A stretch of DNA of 5,491 nt from a bacterium (GTDB lineage: Bacteria > Bipolaricaulota > Bipolaricaulia > UBA7950 > UBA9294). The notes under the pieces were generated by a model. The model searched no databases and was not told the DNA's origin. It saw nothing but the letters and a program-made list of their open reading frames with translations. Of the stretch, positions 1-5,491 are shown piece after piece. Location of the stretch: positions 1-5,491 of the forward strand of contig DAOVHV010000083.1 in assembly GCA_030671645.1 (NCBI GenBank). The letters are read 5' to 3'. Both the position numbers and the translations under genes were made by a program. Numbering within the stretch: the stretch's first letter is position 1; each line of letters opens with the position of its first letter.

Positions 1-1218
1 AACGTGACCGATGTCGACGACAAGCTCATCAATCGCTCCATCGAAACCGGCGAGACGGTCGAGGCCATCGCCCGCACCTACACCGATGCCTTCTTTGATC
101 TCATCAAGGCCTTGGGCGTGCTGCAGCCGACGCATTCACCGCTGGCCACCGAGCACATCTCGGAGATGATCGAGCTGGTCGAAAAGCTGGTGGAGAGCGG
201 ATTCGCGTACGAGAGCGACGGCGACGTGTATTTCCGCGTTGAAGCGTTCGACGGCTACGGAAAGCTGTCGGGCCGAAAACTGGAAGATCAAGAAGCCGGG
301 GTACGCATTGAGGCTTCGAATCAGAAGGACAATCCGTTCGATTTCACCCTCTGGAAAGCCGCCAAGCCGGGTGAGCCGAAATGGGATTCACCGTGGGGTG
401 AAGGCCGCCCCGCATGGCATACCGAATGCGTGGTGCTCTCGCATCGATACCTGGGCGAGCACCGCGACATCCATGCCGGAGGAAACGACCTCGTGTTCCC
501 GCACCACGAGAACGAGATCGCGCAAGCCGAAGCTTTAGCCGGCAAGCCGTTCTTCCGATTTTGGCTGCACAACGGCATGTTGTCCATCGGCGGCGACAAG
601 ATGTCCAAGTCCGGCGGCAATTTCGATTACGCCAAGAATGTGCTCGCATCGTACGATCCGGAAACTGTTCGCTACTTCTATCTGTCGCGTCACTATCGCA
701 AACCGCTTGATTATTCCGACGAGGGCCTGCAAGCCGCGCAAACAGCCGTCACGAGGATCCGAACGTCGCTTTCCGACGTAGAGGCCGAGCTTCGTGATTC
801 CTCTGGTGCTTATGCTGACGCTGGGAAGACATTCGTGCATTCCCTCAGTGAATTTCGCGCTCGCTACGTCGAAGCTATGGACGATGACCTGAATACCGTC
901 GCCGCCATCGGCGTCATCCAGGAATTGGTCTCTGCTACCAATCGCTTCCGCGCCGAGGCAACGGGTAACGACCGGTTGGCTCTGCTCGATGCCGTGGGTC
1001 TGGTCAAAGAGCTTGGCGAGCCATTGGGCTTGTTCTCGACAGCAAACATCAGCAAGAGCGGATTGGAGGATGGGCTCATGACGCTGTTGATCGAGTTGCG
1101 TAAACAACTGCGGGAGAAACGGGAATTCGAGCTGGCCGATCGTATCCGCGACCAATTGGCTGAGCTGGGCATCACGCTCAAGGATACGGCGCAGGGGACG
1201 ATCTGGACTTCATCCTAA
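1..1218 (+). CDS. cysS: Cysteinyl-tRNA synthetase, 5'-truncated by window edge
   Basis: Class I synthetase that activates cysteine with ATP and charges tRNA-Cys in the cytosol. The frame is open from base 1, where it reads NVTDVDDK and matches E. coli CysRS near residue 66. About 65 residues are therefore missing, including the HIGH motif and the first zinc cysteine. Three of the four expected zinc ligands are visible: Cys in WHTEC (427-429), and His (502-504) and Glu (514-516) of PHHENE. The KMSKS loop is at 598-612. The DALR-type anticodon-binding region contains MDDDLNT, and the end has the usual charged helix followed by a GITLKDTAQGTIW-type tail. The 405 residues seen match the rest of a normal enzyme, with no frameshift. 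The valine after WHTEC, where many CysRS have SAM, is a small oddity. The apparent GTG start at base 4 is an internal codon. The gene ends 8 bases from the convergent HAD gene. Confidence 0.97.
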   Translation, partial: NVTDVDDKLINRSIETGETVEAIARTYTDAFFDLIKALGVLQPTHSPLATEHISEMIELVEKLVESGFAYESDGDVYFRVEAFDGYGKLSGRKLEDQEAGVRIEASNQKDNPFDFTLWKAAKPGEPKWDSPWGEGRPAWHTECVVLSHRYLGEHRDIHAGGNDLVFPHHENEIAQAEALAGKPFFRFWLHNGMLSIGGDKMSKSGGNFDYAKNVLASYDPETVRYFYLSRHYRKPLDYSDEGLQAAQTAVTRIRTSLSDVEAELRDSSGAYADAGKTFVHSLSEFRARYVEAMDDDLNTVAAIGVIQELVSATNRFRAEATGNDRLALLDAVGLVKELGEPLGLFSTANISKSGLEDGLMTLLIELRKQLREKREFELADRIRDQLAELGITLKDTAQGTIWTSS

Positions 1219-1226
1219 GCGTCCGC

Positions 1227-1853
1227 CTATTCCACCAAGCCGGAGACATCTTCGCGCTTCAGCCATTCGGCCATCCGCATGCGGACATCGTCCAAATTTG
1301 CTGCCGGTTTGTACGCGATGTCCGTCGGAATGAGCGCGGCCATCCAATCGCGTAGCGAGACAAGATGGATTTCTTGAATTCCAGCTCGATGGGCAGCCAG
1401 TGCATCGAGATGCGTGTCTCCGACGACCACCGCATGAGAAGGTTGAATGTGAAGCTGTTCCAGTGCCTTGAGAAACAGATCTGGTTCAGGTTTGGCCGCG
1501 CCATCGTCCCTTGTCAGAACGAGATCGAAGAACAGCGGATGCTTTGCGAGAACGGCTTCTACACTGCGGCGTGAATTGTTGGTGATCAAGGCGCATCGAA
1601 TGTCCCTCCGCCGGAGCCATGAGAGCAACTCGATCGTACCGGGAATGAGTTGTCCGTTGGCAGCCCCCTCGGCTTCCGCCGCGTGAAGCAATTCGACGCC
1701 GCGGGCTCGAGTCTCAGGAGATGCGGTTCGAAGCTGATCAAGAATGGGCATTCCGTTTTGAGGCAAACCAAGCCGCTCACGAATAGCCAGGAAATCGATG
1801 CCGGAATCGTAAATCGTGCCGTCCATATCGAACAACACACAGATTTGATCCAC
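1227..1853 (-). CDS. HAD-superfamily phosphatase, phosphoglycolate phosphatase-like
   Basis: A 208-residue haloacid dehalogenase-type hydrolase, predicted to be a cytosolic Mg-dependent phosphatase of small phosphorylated metabolites. All four HAD motifs are present. Motif I is DMDGT, with nucleophile Asp9 and acid/base Asp11. Motif II is ITNNS (Thr91). Motif III is Lys121 in AAKPEPDLF. Motif IV is GDTHLD (Asp146, Asp150). Residues about 15-75 between motif I and the core are helical and fit a small C1 cap, as in the Gph/PpaX group. Length is normal for that group. The substrate cannot be read from sequence, so phosphoglycolate is only the nearest family label. The start is GTG, chosen because it lies 7 bases after AAAAGGA and just before the first core strand and motif I. 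The gene is downstream of the cysteine-rich gene on the same strand (104-base gap) and converges on cysS. Confidence 0.92.
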   Translation of the reverse strand: MDQICVLFDMDGTIYDSGIDFLAIRERLGLPQNGMPILDQLRTASPETRARGVELLHAAEAEGAANGQLIPGTIELLSWLRRRDIRCALITNNSRRSVEAVLAKHPLFFDLVLTRDDGAAKPEPDLFLKALEQLHIQPSHAVVVGDTHLDALAAHRAGIQEIHLVSLRDWMAALIPTDIAYKPAANLDDVRMRMAEWLKREDVSGLVE

Positions 1854-1860
1854 GATGTGT

Positions 1861-1867
1861 TCCTTTT
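1861..1867 (-). promoter_or_regulatory. Ribosome binding site of the HAD gene
   Basis: On the minus strand AAAAGGA precedes the GTG codon at 1853 by 7 bases. This supports the GTG start over any internal ATG, which would remove the motif I strand. Confidence 0.6.
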
Positions 1868-1913
1868 AGCCCGACGGAATGCCGGACGGATCACTCCACT
1901 TGCTGAAATGAGC

Positions 1914-1947
1914 ACTCGCCCGTCCCACAAATCATGGATGGGCGAGT
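1914..1947 (-). terminator. Inverted repeat below the Cys-rich gene, possible terminator
   Basis: The arms 1914-1925 (ACTCGCCCGTCC) and 1936-1947 (GGATGGGCGAGT) pair over 12 positions around a 10-base loop. Position 1922/1939 is a G-U wobble if read on the plus strand and a mismatch on the minus strand. The repeat begins 10 bases after the stop of the minus-strand Cys-rich gene, which is where a terminator would sit. There is no T-run on either side, so it is not a canonical intrinsic terminator. It could instead be an mRNA-stabilising or attenuating hairpin before the HAD gene. Confidence 0.45.
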
Positions 1948-1957
1948 CTGATCGATC

Positions 1958-2629
1958 TTAGCGGATATTCACTACATGCAGCTTGATCTGATCCGTATAC
2001 CGCGCACCGCTTCCGTCGGTAATCGTCACAACGACCCACACGTCTTCGCCGTCAGGGAAGTGTGTCGTTGGCACGTAGAACAGAGGATCAGATGCCGTCG
2101 GATCCAGAAACGATCCCTTGCTGGCAGACCATTCAAATCTTACGTCCGAGCAGATCGGATGAGGAATGGTCGTATGAAGCTGAACAAACGTGCATTCGTC
2201 CACACATTGCTCCATGTTTCGGTTGATGCCCGGCCTGTCCAACGGACACGTATTCCCGCAAGGCGTTCCACAGTACGTCGGCAGGCTGGAGCATGGTGCC
2301 GATCTACACGGACTGGATATTCGATGCGAGCAAGGAACCATATACGGCTGTAGCGTACGATCTGGAACAACAGGCCTCGGCCATGTCGTGCCGCAGGCTC
2401 CGCAAATGGTCGTCTGGCTTCTCGTCGTGACGTATTGAACAGGAGCCGGAGCGCTTGCTGCCGGAGTTACCGGTGCCCAGTACTCCTCCACCGCCGCGAC
2501 TGATTCCGCGGGCACAGTCTCAAGCACCAGCGGAGCAGCCTGTTCGCCTGCAGGCATTCCCAACAATAGAAGAAGAACACCGCCCACCACAGCGGCCACA
2601 GCCAACCATGTCAAAAACGTCGTATTCAT
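1958..2629 (-). CDS. Exported or membrane-anchored cysteine-rich protein with PKD/Ig-like C-terminus
   Basis: A 223-residue protein I do not recognise as a named family. Residues about 5-24 are strongly hydrophobic (run of VGGVLLLLLG). The segment has no basic residue before it and acidic residues after it, which fits a signal anchor or signal peptide with the rest outside. Residues 30-70 are rich in Ala, Pro and Val, and look like a linker. Residues 76-160 hold eleven cysteines (76, 79, 100, 108, 113, 120, 124, 128, 142, 146, 160), including CGAC and CGTPCGNTC, suggesting disulfides or metal binding. Residues about 163-221 resemble a PKD/Ig-like beta-sandwich: FEWSASKGSF, an FYVP turn, VWVVVTITDGSG and a final KLHVV strand. 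The ATG at 2629 is chosen because GGAGGT lies 9 bases upstream and the hydrophobic segment follows at once. The in-frame ATG at 2737 would add 36 residues of untypical composition. Function is unknown; a cell-surface role is inferred. Confidence 0.8.
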   Translation of the reverse strand: MNTTFLTWLAVAAVVGGVLLLLLGMPAGEQAAPLVLETVPAESVAAVEEYWAPVTPAASAPAPVQYVTTRSQTTICGACGTTWPRPVVPDRTLQPYMVPCSHRISSPCRSAPCSSLPTYCGTPCGNTCPLDRPGINRNMEQCVDECTFVQLHTTIPHPICSDVRFEWSASKGSFLDPTASDPLFYVPTTHFPDGEDVWVVVTITDGSGARYTDQIKLHVVNIR

Positions 2630-2638
2630 CCGACCCCT

Positions 2639-2644
2639 ACCTCC
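2639..2644 (-). promoter_or_regulatory. Ribosome binding site of the Cys-rich gene
   Basis: GGAGGT on the minus strand, 9 bases before the ATG at 2629. It decides this start against the longer in-frame candidate at 2737. Confidence 0.65.
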
Positions 2645-2695
2645 CGTTCGGAATCCCCCATGATCCTCTTTGTACCACTCCCGGATGCAGTTCAA

Positions 2696-2709
2696 TGTCC
2701 AAAAGGACA
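2696..2709. repeat. Short perfect inverted repeat in the divergent intergenic region
   Basis: TGTCC, four A residues, then GGACA: a 5-bp stem with a 4-base loop. It lies between the possible -10 box and the start of the Cys-rich gene, so it would be in the 5' leader of that minus-strand transcript. It is short enough to be chance. Confidence 0.3.
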
Positions 2710-2734
2710 ACACAGTATACAGTTTCCCTGTGTT
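2709..2734. promoter_or_regulatory. Operator-like dyad, AACACAG / CTGTGTT
   Basis: The half-sites AACACAG (2709-2715) and CTGTGTT (2728-2734) are perfect inverted copies separated by 12 bases, giving about two helical turns between half-site centres. Such geometry suits a dimeric regulator. The dyad covers the -10-like hexamer of the minus strand at 2714-2719 and includes a small direct repeat ACAGT at 2712 and 2719. Binding by any regulator is inference. Confidence 0.35.
2714..2719 (-). promoter_or_regulatory. Possible -10 box for the Cys-rich gene
   Basis: TATACT on the minus strand, 84 bases upstream of the ATG at 2629. A TTGAAC hexamer lies only 12 bases further upstream, too close for a normal -35 box. 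A standard promoter is therefore not established. Confidence 0.25.
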
Positions 2735-2750
2735 CAACGAAGTTACGGAG

Positions 2751-2764
2751 ATTACATTGGTAAT
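2751..2764. repeat. Short perfect inverted repeat ATTAC / GTAAT
   Basis: ATTAC (2751-2755) and GTAAT (2760-2764) around ATTG. It sits about 110 bases upstream of gatE in the AT-richer part of the intergenic region and could be a regulator site for gatE or a chance dyad. I could not assign a convincing sigma-70-type promoter for gatE. Confidence 0.25.
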
Positions 2765-2860
2765 GGTGCCTGGAAAACTGTCATCTTCTTGCTTGCCCTG
2801 GCACGTCGAGTGAAATAACCTTCAGCAATGCCAATCGAAAACGCCGCTTCAGAAGGGGAT

Positions 2861-2864
2861 GAGG
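2861..2864 (+). promoter_or_regulatory. Weak ribosome binding site that favours the gatE start at 2874
   Basis: GAGG lies 9 bases before the ATG at 2874. The other ATG at 2859 has its purine run (AGAAGGGG) directly against it, with no usable spacing, so 2874 is preferred although not proven. Confidence 0.45.
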
Positions 2865-2873
2865 CTTGCATCT

Positions 2874-4832
2874 ATGAGTGATTCCGATAACCCTGCCAAT
2901 GCCCATGCAGCCATCCAAGCCGGAGTAGGTTATGTCCCGAGGAAGACGGCAACTCGGTCACTATACGAAGAAATGGGCTTTCGATGTGGTTTGGAGGTCC
3001 ATCAGCAACTGAAGACCGCCCAAAAGCTCTTCTGCCGTTGCCCGGCCGGACGCTATCAGAGCGGAGATTCGTACGATGCGCAGCTTCTACGTCATATGCG
3101 TCCCACCCTCAGCGAGCTGGGGGAATACGACGGCACCGCGCTGATGGAGTTCAAGACGAAGAAGAACATCATCTATCGCATCAAAGGCGAAACCGTCTGC
3201 ACCTACGACATCGACGATACGCCTCAGTTCGCGATGAACCGTGAAGCTCTGACTATCGCAACGGAAATCGCGCTGTTACTGGGAACCCAAATTGTGGGCG
3301 AGCTGCACATCACTCGCAAGCAGTATCTGGATGGGAGCATTCCGACGGGATTCCAACGAACGGCCATCGTCGGCATTCACGGCGAAATCCTGTTGGCTGA
3401 GAAGGCGGTCCGGATTCTTCAACTAAGCATCGAAGAAGATTCATGCCGTGAGGTATCCGACGTCGGCCATGAAAGGACGTATACCACCGATCGGCTGGGG
3501 ATACCGCTGGTCGAGACCGTTACCTATCCCGATTTATCGACACCGGACGAAGCTGCCGAAGCCGCTCAGTACATCCGATTTCTCACTCGCAGCACCGGGA
3601 AAGTCAACGTGGGAATCGGAGCCACGCGCGAAGATGTCAACGTCAGCATCGAAGGTGGAACACGCGTCGAGATCAAGGGCGTTCAGCGTATTCGCTGGAT
3701 CCCCGGACTCACTCATAATGAAGCGTTCCGACAGAAGGCCCTGCTCGGCATTCGTTCCGAATTGCTGGAGCGATTCCCGGATCCCAAATCATGGAAGCTT
3801 CTGACCGTTTCGCTCGATCCAAGCGAATATCAGGCAAATCTGCCCAGTGACGAAGAGCCCGAGGCTCTTCATGCAATCAACCTGCCTGGATTCGCCGGCA
3901 TCCTCTCGTTCTTCACCAATCCGGGACGATGCTTCGCCGACGAGATTTCCGACCGCATCAAGGTGGTCGCTTGCATCGACAAACCGAACATGGCGCATTC
4001 GGAGGAGATCGACACGCGGCTCACGGATGCCGACTGGAGTCGCCGCATCCGAGACGTACTGTCAGCCCGTGCCGGCGATGCCCAGATTCTCATCTGGGGA
4101 CCGAAGGCCGACATGGCCACGGCCGTTGAAACGATCGAAGAACGCTGCCGAATGGCGTTCGAGGGGGTGCCCAACGAAACCCGCAAGGCGTTGGCCGACG
4201 GGACGACCGTCTTCGAACGCGTGCTACCGGGGCCGGACCGCATGTATCCGGATACGGACTCGGCTCCCATCCCCATTGACGAAGCTGTCATCGAGCGAAT
4301 TCGCGTCGCGCTTCCCCGAAGCATCGCCGACTGTTCGTCGCAGATGCAGAAATGGGGGGTCCCCATGGATTGCCGGCCGTTCATTCTCAAGCGCAACCTC
4401 TATCCCCTGCTAGAGAAGATGATTCGCAAGGAGGGGCTAAATCCGAGCTTCGCCGGCACCTTGCTCGGACATACGTTAAGACACGCATGCGGGGATCGGC
4501 CGGGAGATGTCGAATGGATTCTCGATGTTGTCCGCGAAGTCCGCAAGCGAGAGATGGAGACAGAGATCCTCAAGCCCATACTTCAATATGCATTCGCTGC
4601 CCCCAAGGCGAACTTCGACGGGCTCTTGAACCGAGTTGGCTATTCGCCGGCATCCGAAGCGGACGTGCTCGCGATGATTCCCGGCCTGATCGAGCGTTTT
4701 AAGCGTAGAAGACGCCGGACGTCCGAGCATGCCGTGCGAGACTGGGTCATGGGCCGGCTGCGTTCCGCAGCATTGGGCAACGTGTCTTTGGCGAAGCTGG
4801 CCGAAAGCATCGAGGAGGGAGTCGTCCAGTGA
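2874..4832 (+). CDS. gatE: Glu-tRNA(Gln) amidotransferase subunit E (archaeal-type GatE)
   Basis: The tRNA-binding kinase and transamidase subunit of GatDE. It phosphorylates the glutamyl group of Glu-tRNA(Gln) with ATP and amidates it with ammonia from GatD. In the 652-residue form, the GatB/E cradle domain starts at about 35 with GLEVHQQL (Glu41, His43) and KLFCRC (Cys54, Cys56). It continues through RKQYLDGSIPTGFQRT (148-163), DRLGIPLVE (206-214) and DVNVSIEGGTRVEIKGV (254-270). Residues about 300-450 are the AspRS-like GAD insertion that distinguishes GatE from GatB (LPGFAGIL near 338), followed by RMYPDTD (456-462). The rest is the helical and YqeY-like tail that grips tRNA. Archaeal GatE proteins are about 620-635 residues; this one has roughly 33 residues before the core. 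The ATG at 2859 would add five more. Some motif positions differ from the usual pattern (RED for RQD, TYPD for TDPD). gatD overlaps its stop codon. Confidence 0.94.
   Translation: MSDSDNPANAHAAIQAGVGYVPRKTATRSLYEEMGFRCGLEVHQQLKTAQKLFCRCPAGRYQSGDSYDAQLLRHMRPTLSELGEYDGTALMEFKTKKNIIYRIKGETVCTYDIDDTPQFAMNREALTIATEIALLLGTQIVGELHITRKQYLDGSIPTGFQRTAIVGIHGEILLAEKAVRILQLSIEEDSCREVSDVGHERTYTTDRLGIPLVETVTYPDLSTPDEAAEAAQYIRFLTRSTGKVNVGIGATREDVNVSIEGGTRVEIKGVQRIRWIPGLTHNEAFRQKALLGIRSELLERFPDPKSWKLLTVSLDPSEYQANLPSDEEPEALHAINLPGFAGILSFFTNPGRCFADEISDRIKVVACIDKPNMAHSEEIDTRLTDADWSRRIRDVLSARAGDAQILIWGPKADMATAVETIEERCRMAFEGVPNETRKALADGTTVFERVLPGPDRMYPDTDSAPIPIDEAVIERIRVALPRSIADCSSQMQKWGVPMDCRPFILKRNLYPLLEKMIRKEGLNPSFAGTLLGHTLRHACGDRPGDVEWILDVVREVRKREMETEILKPILQYAFAAPKANFDGLLNRVGYSPASEADVLAMIPGLIERFKRRRRRTSEHAVRDWVMGRLRSAALGNVSLAKLAESIEEGVVQ
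4813..4819 (+). promoter_or_regulatory. Ribosome binding site of gatD inside gatE
   Basis: AGGAGGG within the last codons of gatE, 9 bases before the GTG at 4829. It supports coupled translation and fixes the gatD start. Confidence 0.7.
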
Positions 4833-5491
4833 GCGAAGAAAGAACCAAGGGCTACCGCGACGAGGCCTTGAACACCCTGCAGAAATTTGCCATCGGCGTA
4901 TGGGATGATGTTATCCTGGAAACGACGCGCGGTGAATTTCGAGGCATCATCCTGCCGCGATCCGAATTCGACGATTCGCACCACCTCGTTCTCAAGCTAT
5001 CCACCGGGTACAACATCGGCATCGATATCCGCACCATCACCGAAGCCACCGTGCTGGGCTCCAAGGAAGCTCACTACAAGATTCCGGAGAAGGAATTCCC
5101 GGTTTCGCCGGACAAGCCGTACGTCAAGCTACTGGGAACCGGCGGCACGATCGCATCGCGGCTTGACTATCGAACCGGAGCGGTCATTCCGGCATTCTCG
5201 CCCGGCGAGCTATACGGCGCCGTCCCCGAGTTGGCCGACATCTGTAATCTGTCGACTGAGAAACTGTTTGCCGTCTTCTCCGAGAACATGGGACCCGAGC
5301 AATACATGACCTTGGCCAAAGCCATCGGAGCCGAGATTGAAAAGGGCATAGACGGCATCGTCATTGGGCACGGCACGGATACCATGCACCACACCGCCAG
5401 CGCACTGGCATTCATGGTGCAGAACCCTCCCGTTCCCATTGTGATGGTGGGATCGCAACGATCGTCGGACCGCCCGTCGTCCGATGCCGCT
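4829..5491 (+). CDS. gatD: Glu-tRNA(Gln) amidotransferase subunit D (GatD), 3'-truncated by window edge
   Basis: The ammonia-producing subunit of GatDE, an L-asparaginase-type glutaminase that feeds ammonia to GatE. The frame is open from GTG at 4829 to the window end, 221 codons, roughly half of a family member. Residues about 20-75 form the GatD-specific N-terminal beta-barrel (VWDDVILETTRGEFRGIILP and LKLSTGYNIGID), which free asparaginases lack. The asparaginase module starts near 97 with KLLGTGGTIAS; Thr107 fits the first catalytic threonine. IGHGTDTMHHTA supplies the second pair, Thr183-Asp184. VGSQRSSDRPSSDAA at the edge is also typical. The catalytic lysine lies beyond the window. Its GTG overlaps the gatE stop as GTGA, with a good ribosome site upstream, so the two subunits are probably made by coupled translation, as expected for an alpha2beta2 complex. 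Confidence 0.94.
   Translation, partial: MSEERTKGYRDEALNTLQKFAIGVWDDVILETTRGEFRGIILPRSEFDDSHHLVLKLSTGYNIGIDIRTITEATVLGSKEAHYKIPEKEFPVSPDKPYVKLLGTGGTIASRLDYRTGAVIPAFSPGELYGAVPELADICNLSTEKLFAVFSENMGPEQYMTLAKAIGAEIEKGIDGIVIGHGTDTMHHTASALAFMVQNPPVPIVMVGSQRSSDRPSSDAA

Noticed and set aside
535..1155. Long minus-strand open frame of 206 codons opposite cysS
   Set aside because: It lies wholly inside a well-supported synthetase gene, has no recognisable domain, and is expected as a shadow in GC-rich coding DNA.
1976..2353. Plus-strand open frame of 125 codons opposite the Cys-rich gene
   Set aside because: The minus-strand frame has a ribosome site, a hydrophobic N-terminus and a beta-sandwich-like end. 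The plus-strand product is Arg-rich with no domain.
2630..2737. 36-residue N-terminal extension of the Cys-rich protein
   Set aside because: It would put the hydrophobic anchor inside the protein and would cover the possible -10 box and dyads. The internal ATG has a good GGAGGT site.
2785..2822. Possible sigma-70-type promoter for gatE (TTGCTT with AAATAA 18 bases later)
   Set aside because: The -10 part matches the consensus at only two of six positions, so it is not better than chance.
3847..4413. Overlapping open frames on both strands inside gatE (188 and 175 codons)
   Set aside because: The gatE frame is continuous and conserved through this stretch. The alternative products are Arg/Ser-rich shadow translations without motifs.
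2874..4832. Reading this gene as bacterial gatB
   Set aside because: It is longer than GatB, carries the GAD insertion and lacks the second zinc cysteine pair. It is followed by gatD and not preceded by gatC and gatA.
4829..5491. Reading this gene as a free L-asparaginase
   Set aside because: The N-terminal barrel before the asparaginase module and the coupling to gatE are specific to GatD.
1..5491. tRNA genes, CRISPR arrays, insertion sequences or integration sites
   Set aside because: I saw no cloverleaf-like sequence, regularly spaced repeats, transposase or terminal repeats. Gaps between genes are all under 250 bases.

Overview
The window is chromosomal, moderately GC-rich and densely coded, with five protein genes: the 3' part of cysS (+), a HAD-family phosphatase gene (-), a gene for an exported cysteine-rich protein (-), and the start of a gatE-gatD pair (+) that runs off the right edge. 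I see no mobile element, CRISPR array, tRNA or rRNA. All four visible start regions can be explained by Shine-Dalgarno-like sites. Two starts are GTG (the HAD gene and gatD).

Layout. Bases 1-1218 encode cysteinyl-tRNA synthetase without its first ~65 residues. After 8 bases comes the convergent end of the HAD gene (1853 down to 1227). Upstream of it on the same strand lies the cysteine-rich gene (2629 down to 1958), with a 12-bp-stem inverted repeat between the two. Bases 2630-2873 form a divergent intergenic region containing several short dyads and a -10-like hexamer. From 2874, gatE is followed by gatD with a 4-base GTGA overlap. gatD is cut at the window edge after 221 codons.

How the genes fit together. 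CysRS charges tRNA-Cys. GatD and GatE form the archaeal-type amidotransferase that converts Glu-tRNA(Gln) to Gln-tRNA(Gln), so both ends of the window serve aminoacyl-tRNA supply. The HAD enzyme and the exported protein have no evident link to translation.

Organism. GatDE is known chiefly from archaea, where it makes Gln-tRNA. The general style here (Shine-Dalgarno-led genes, a bacterial-like CysRS, and a Cys-rich surface protein with a PKD/Ig-like domain) leads me to favour an uncultured bacterial lineage carrying GatDE. An archaeal source cannot be excluded from these bases alone. A candidate phylum such as Bipolaricaulota is only a guess. The clearest point of interest is the gatE-gatD pair itself. 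I found no wholly new system.
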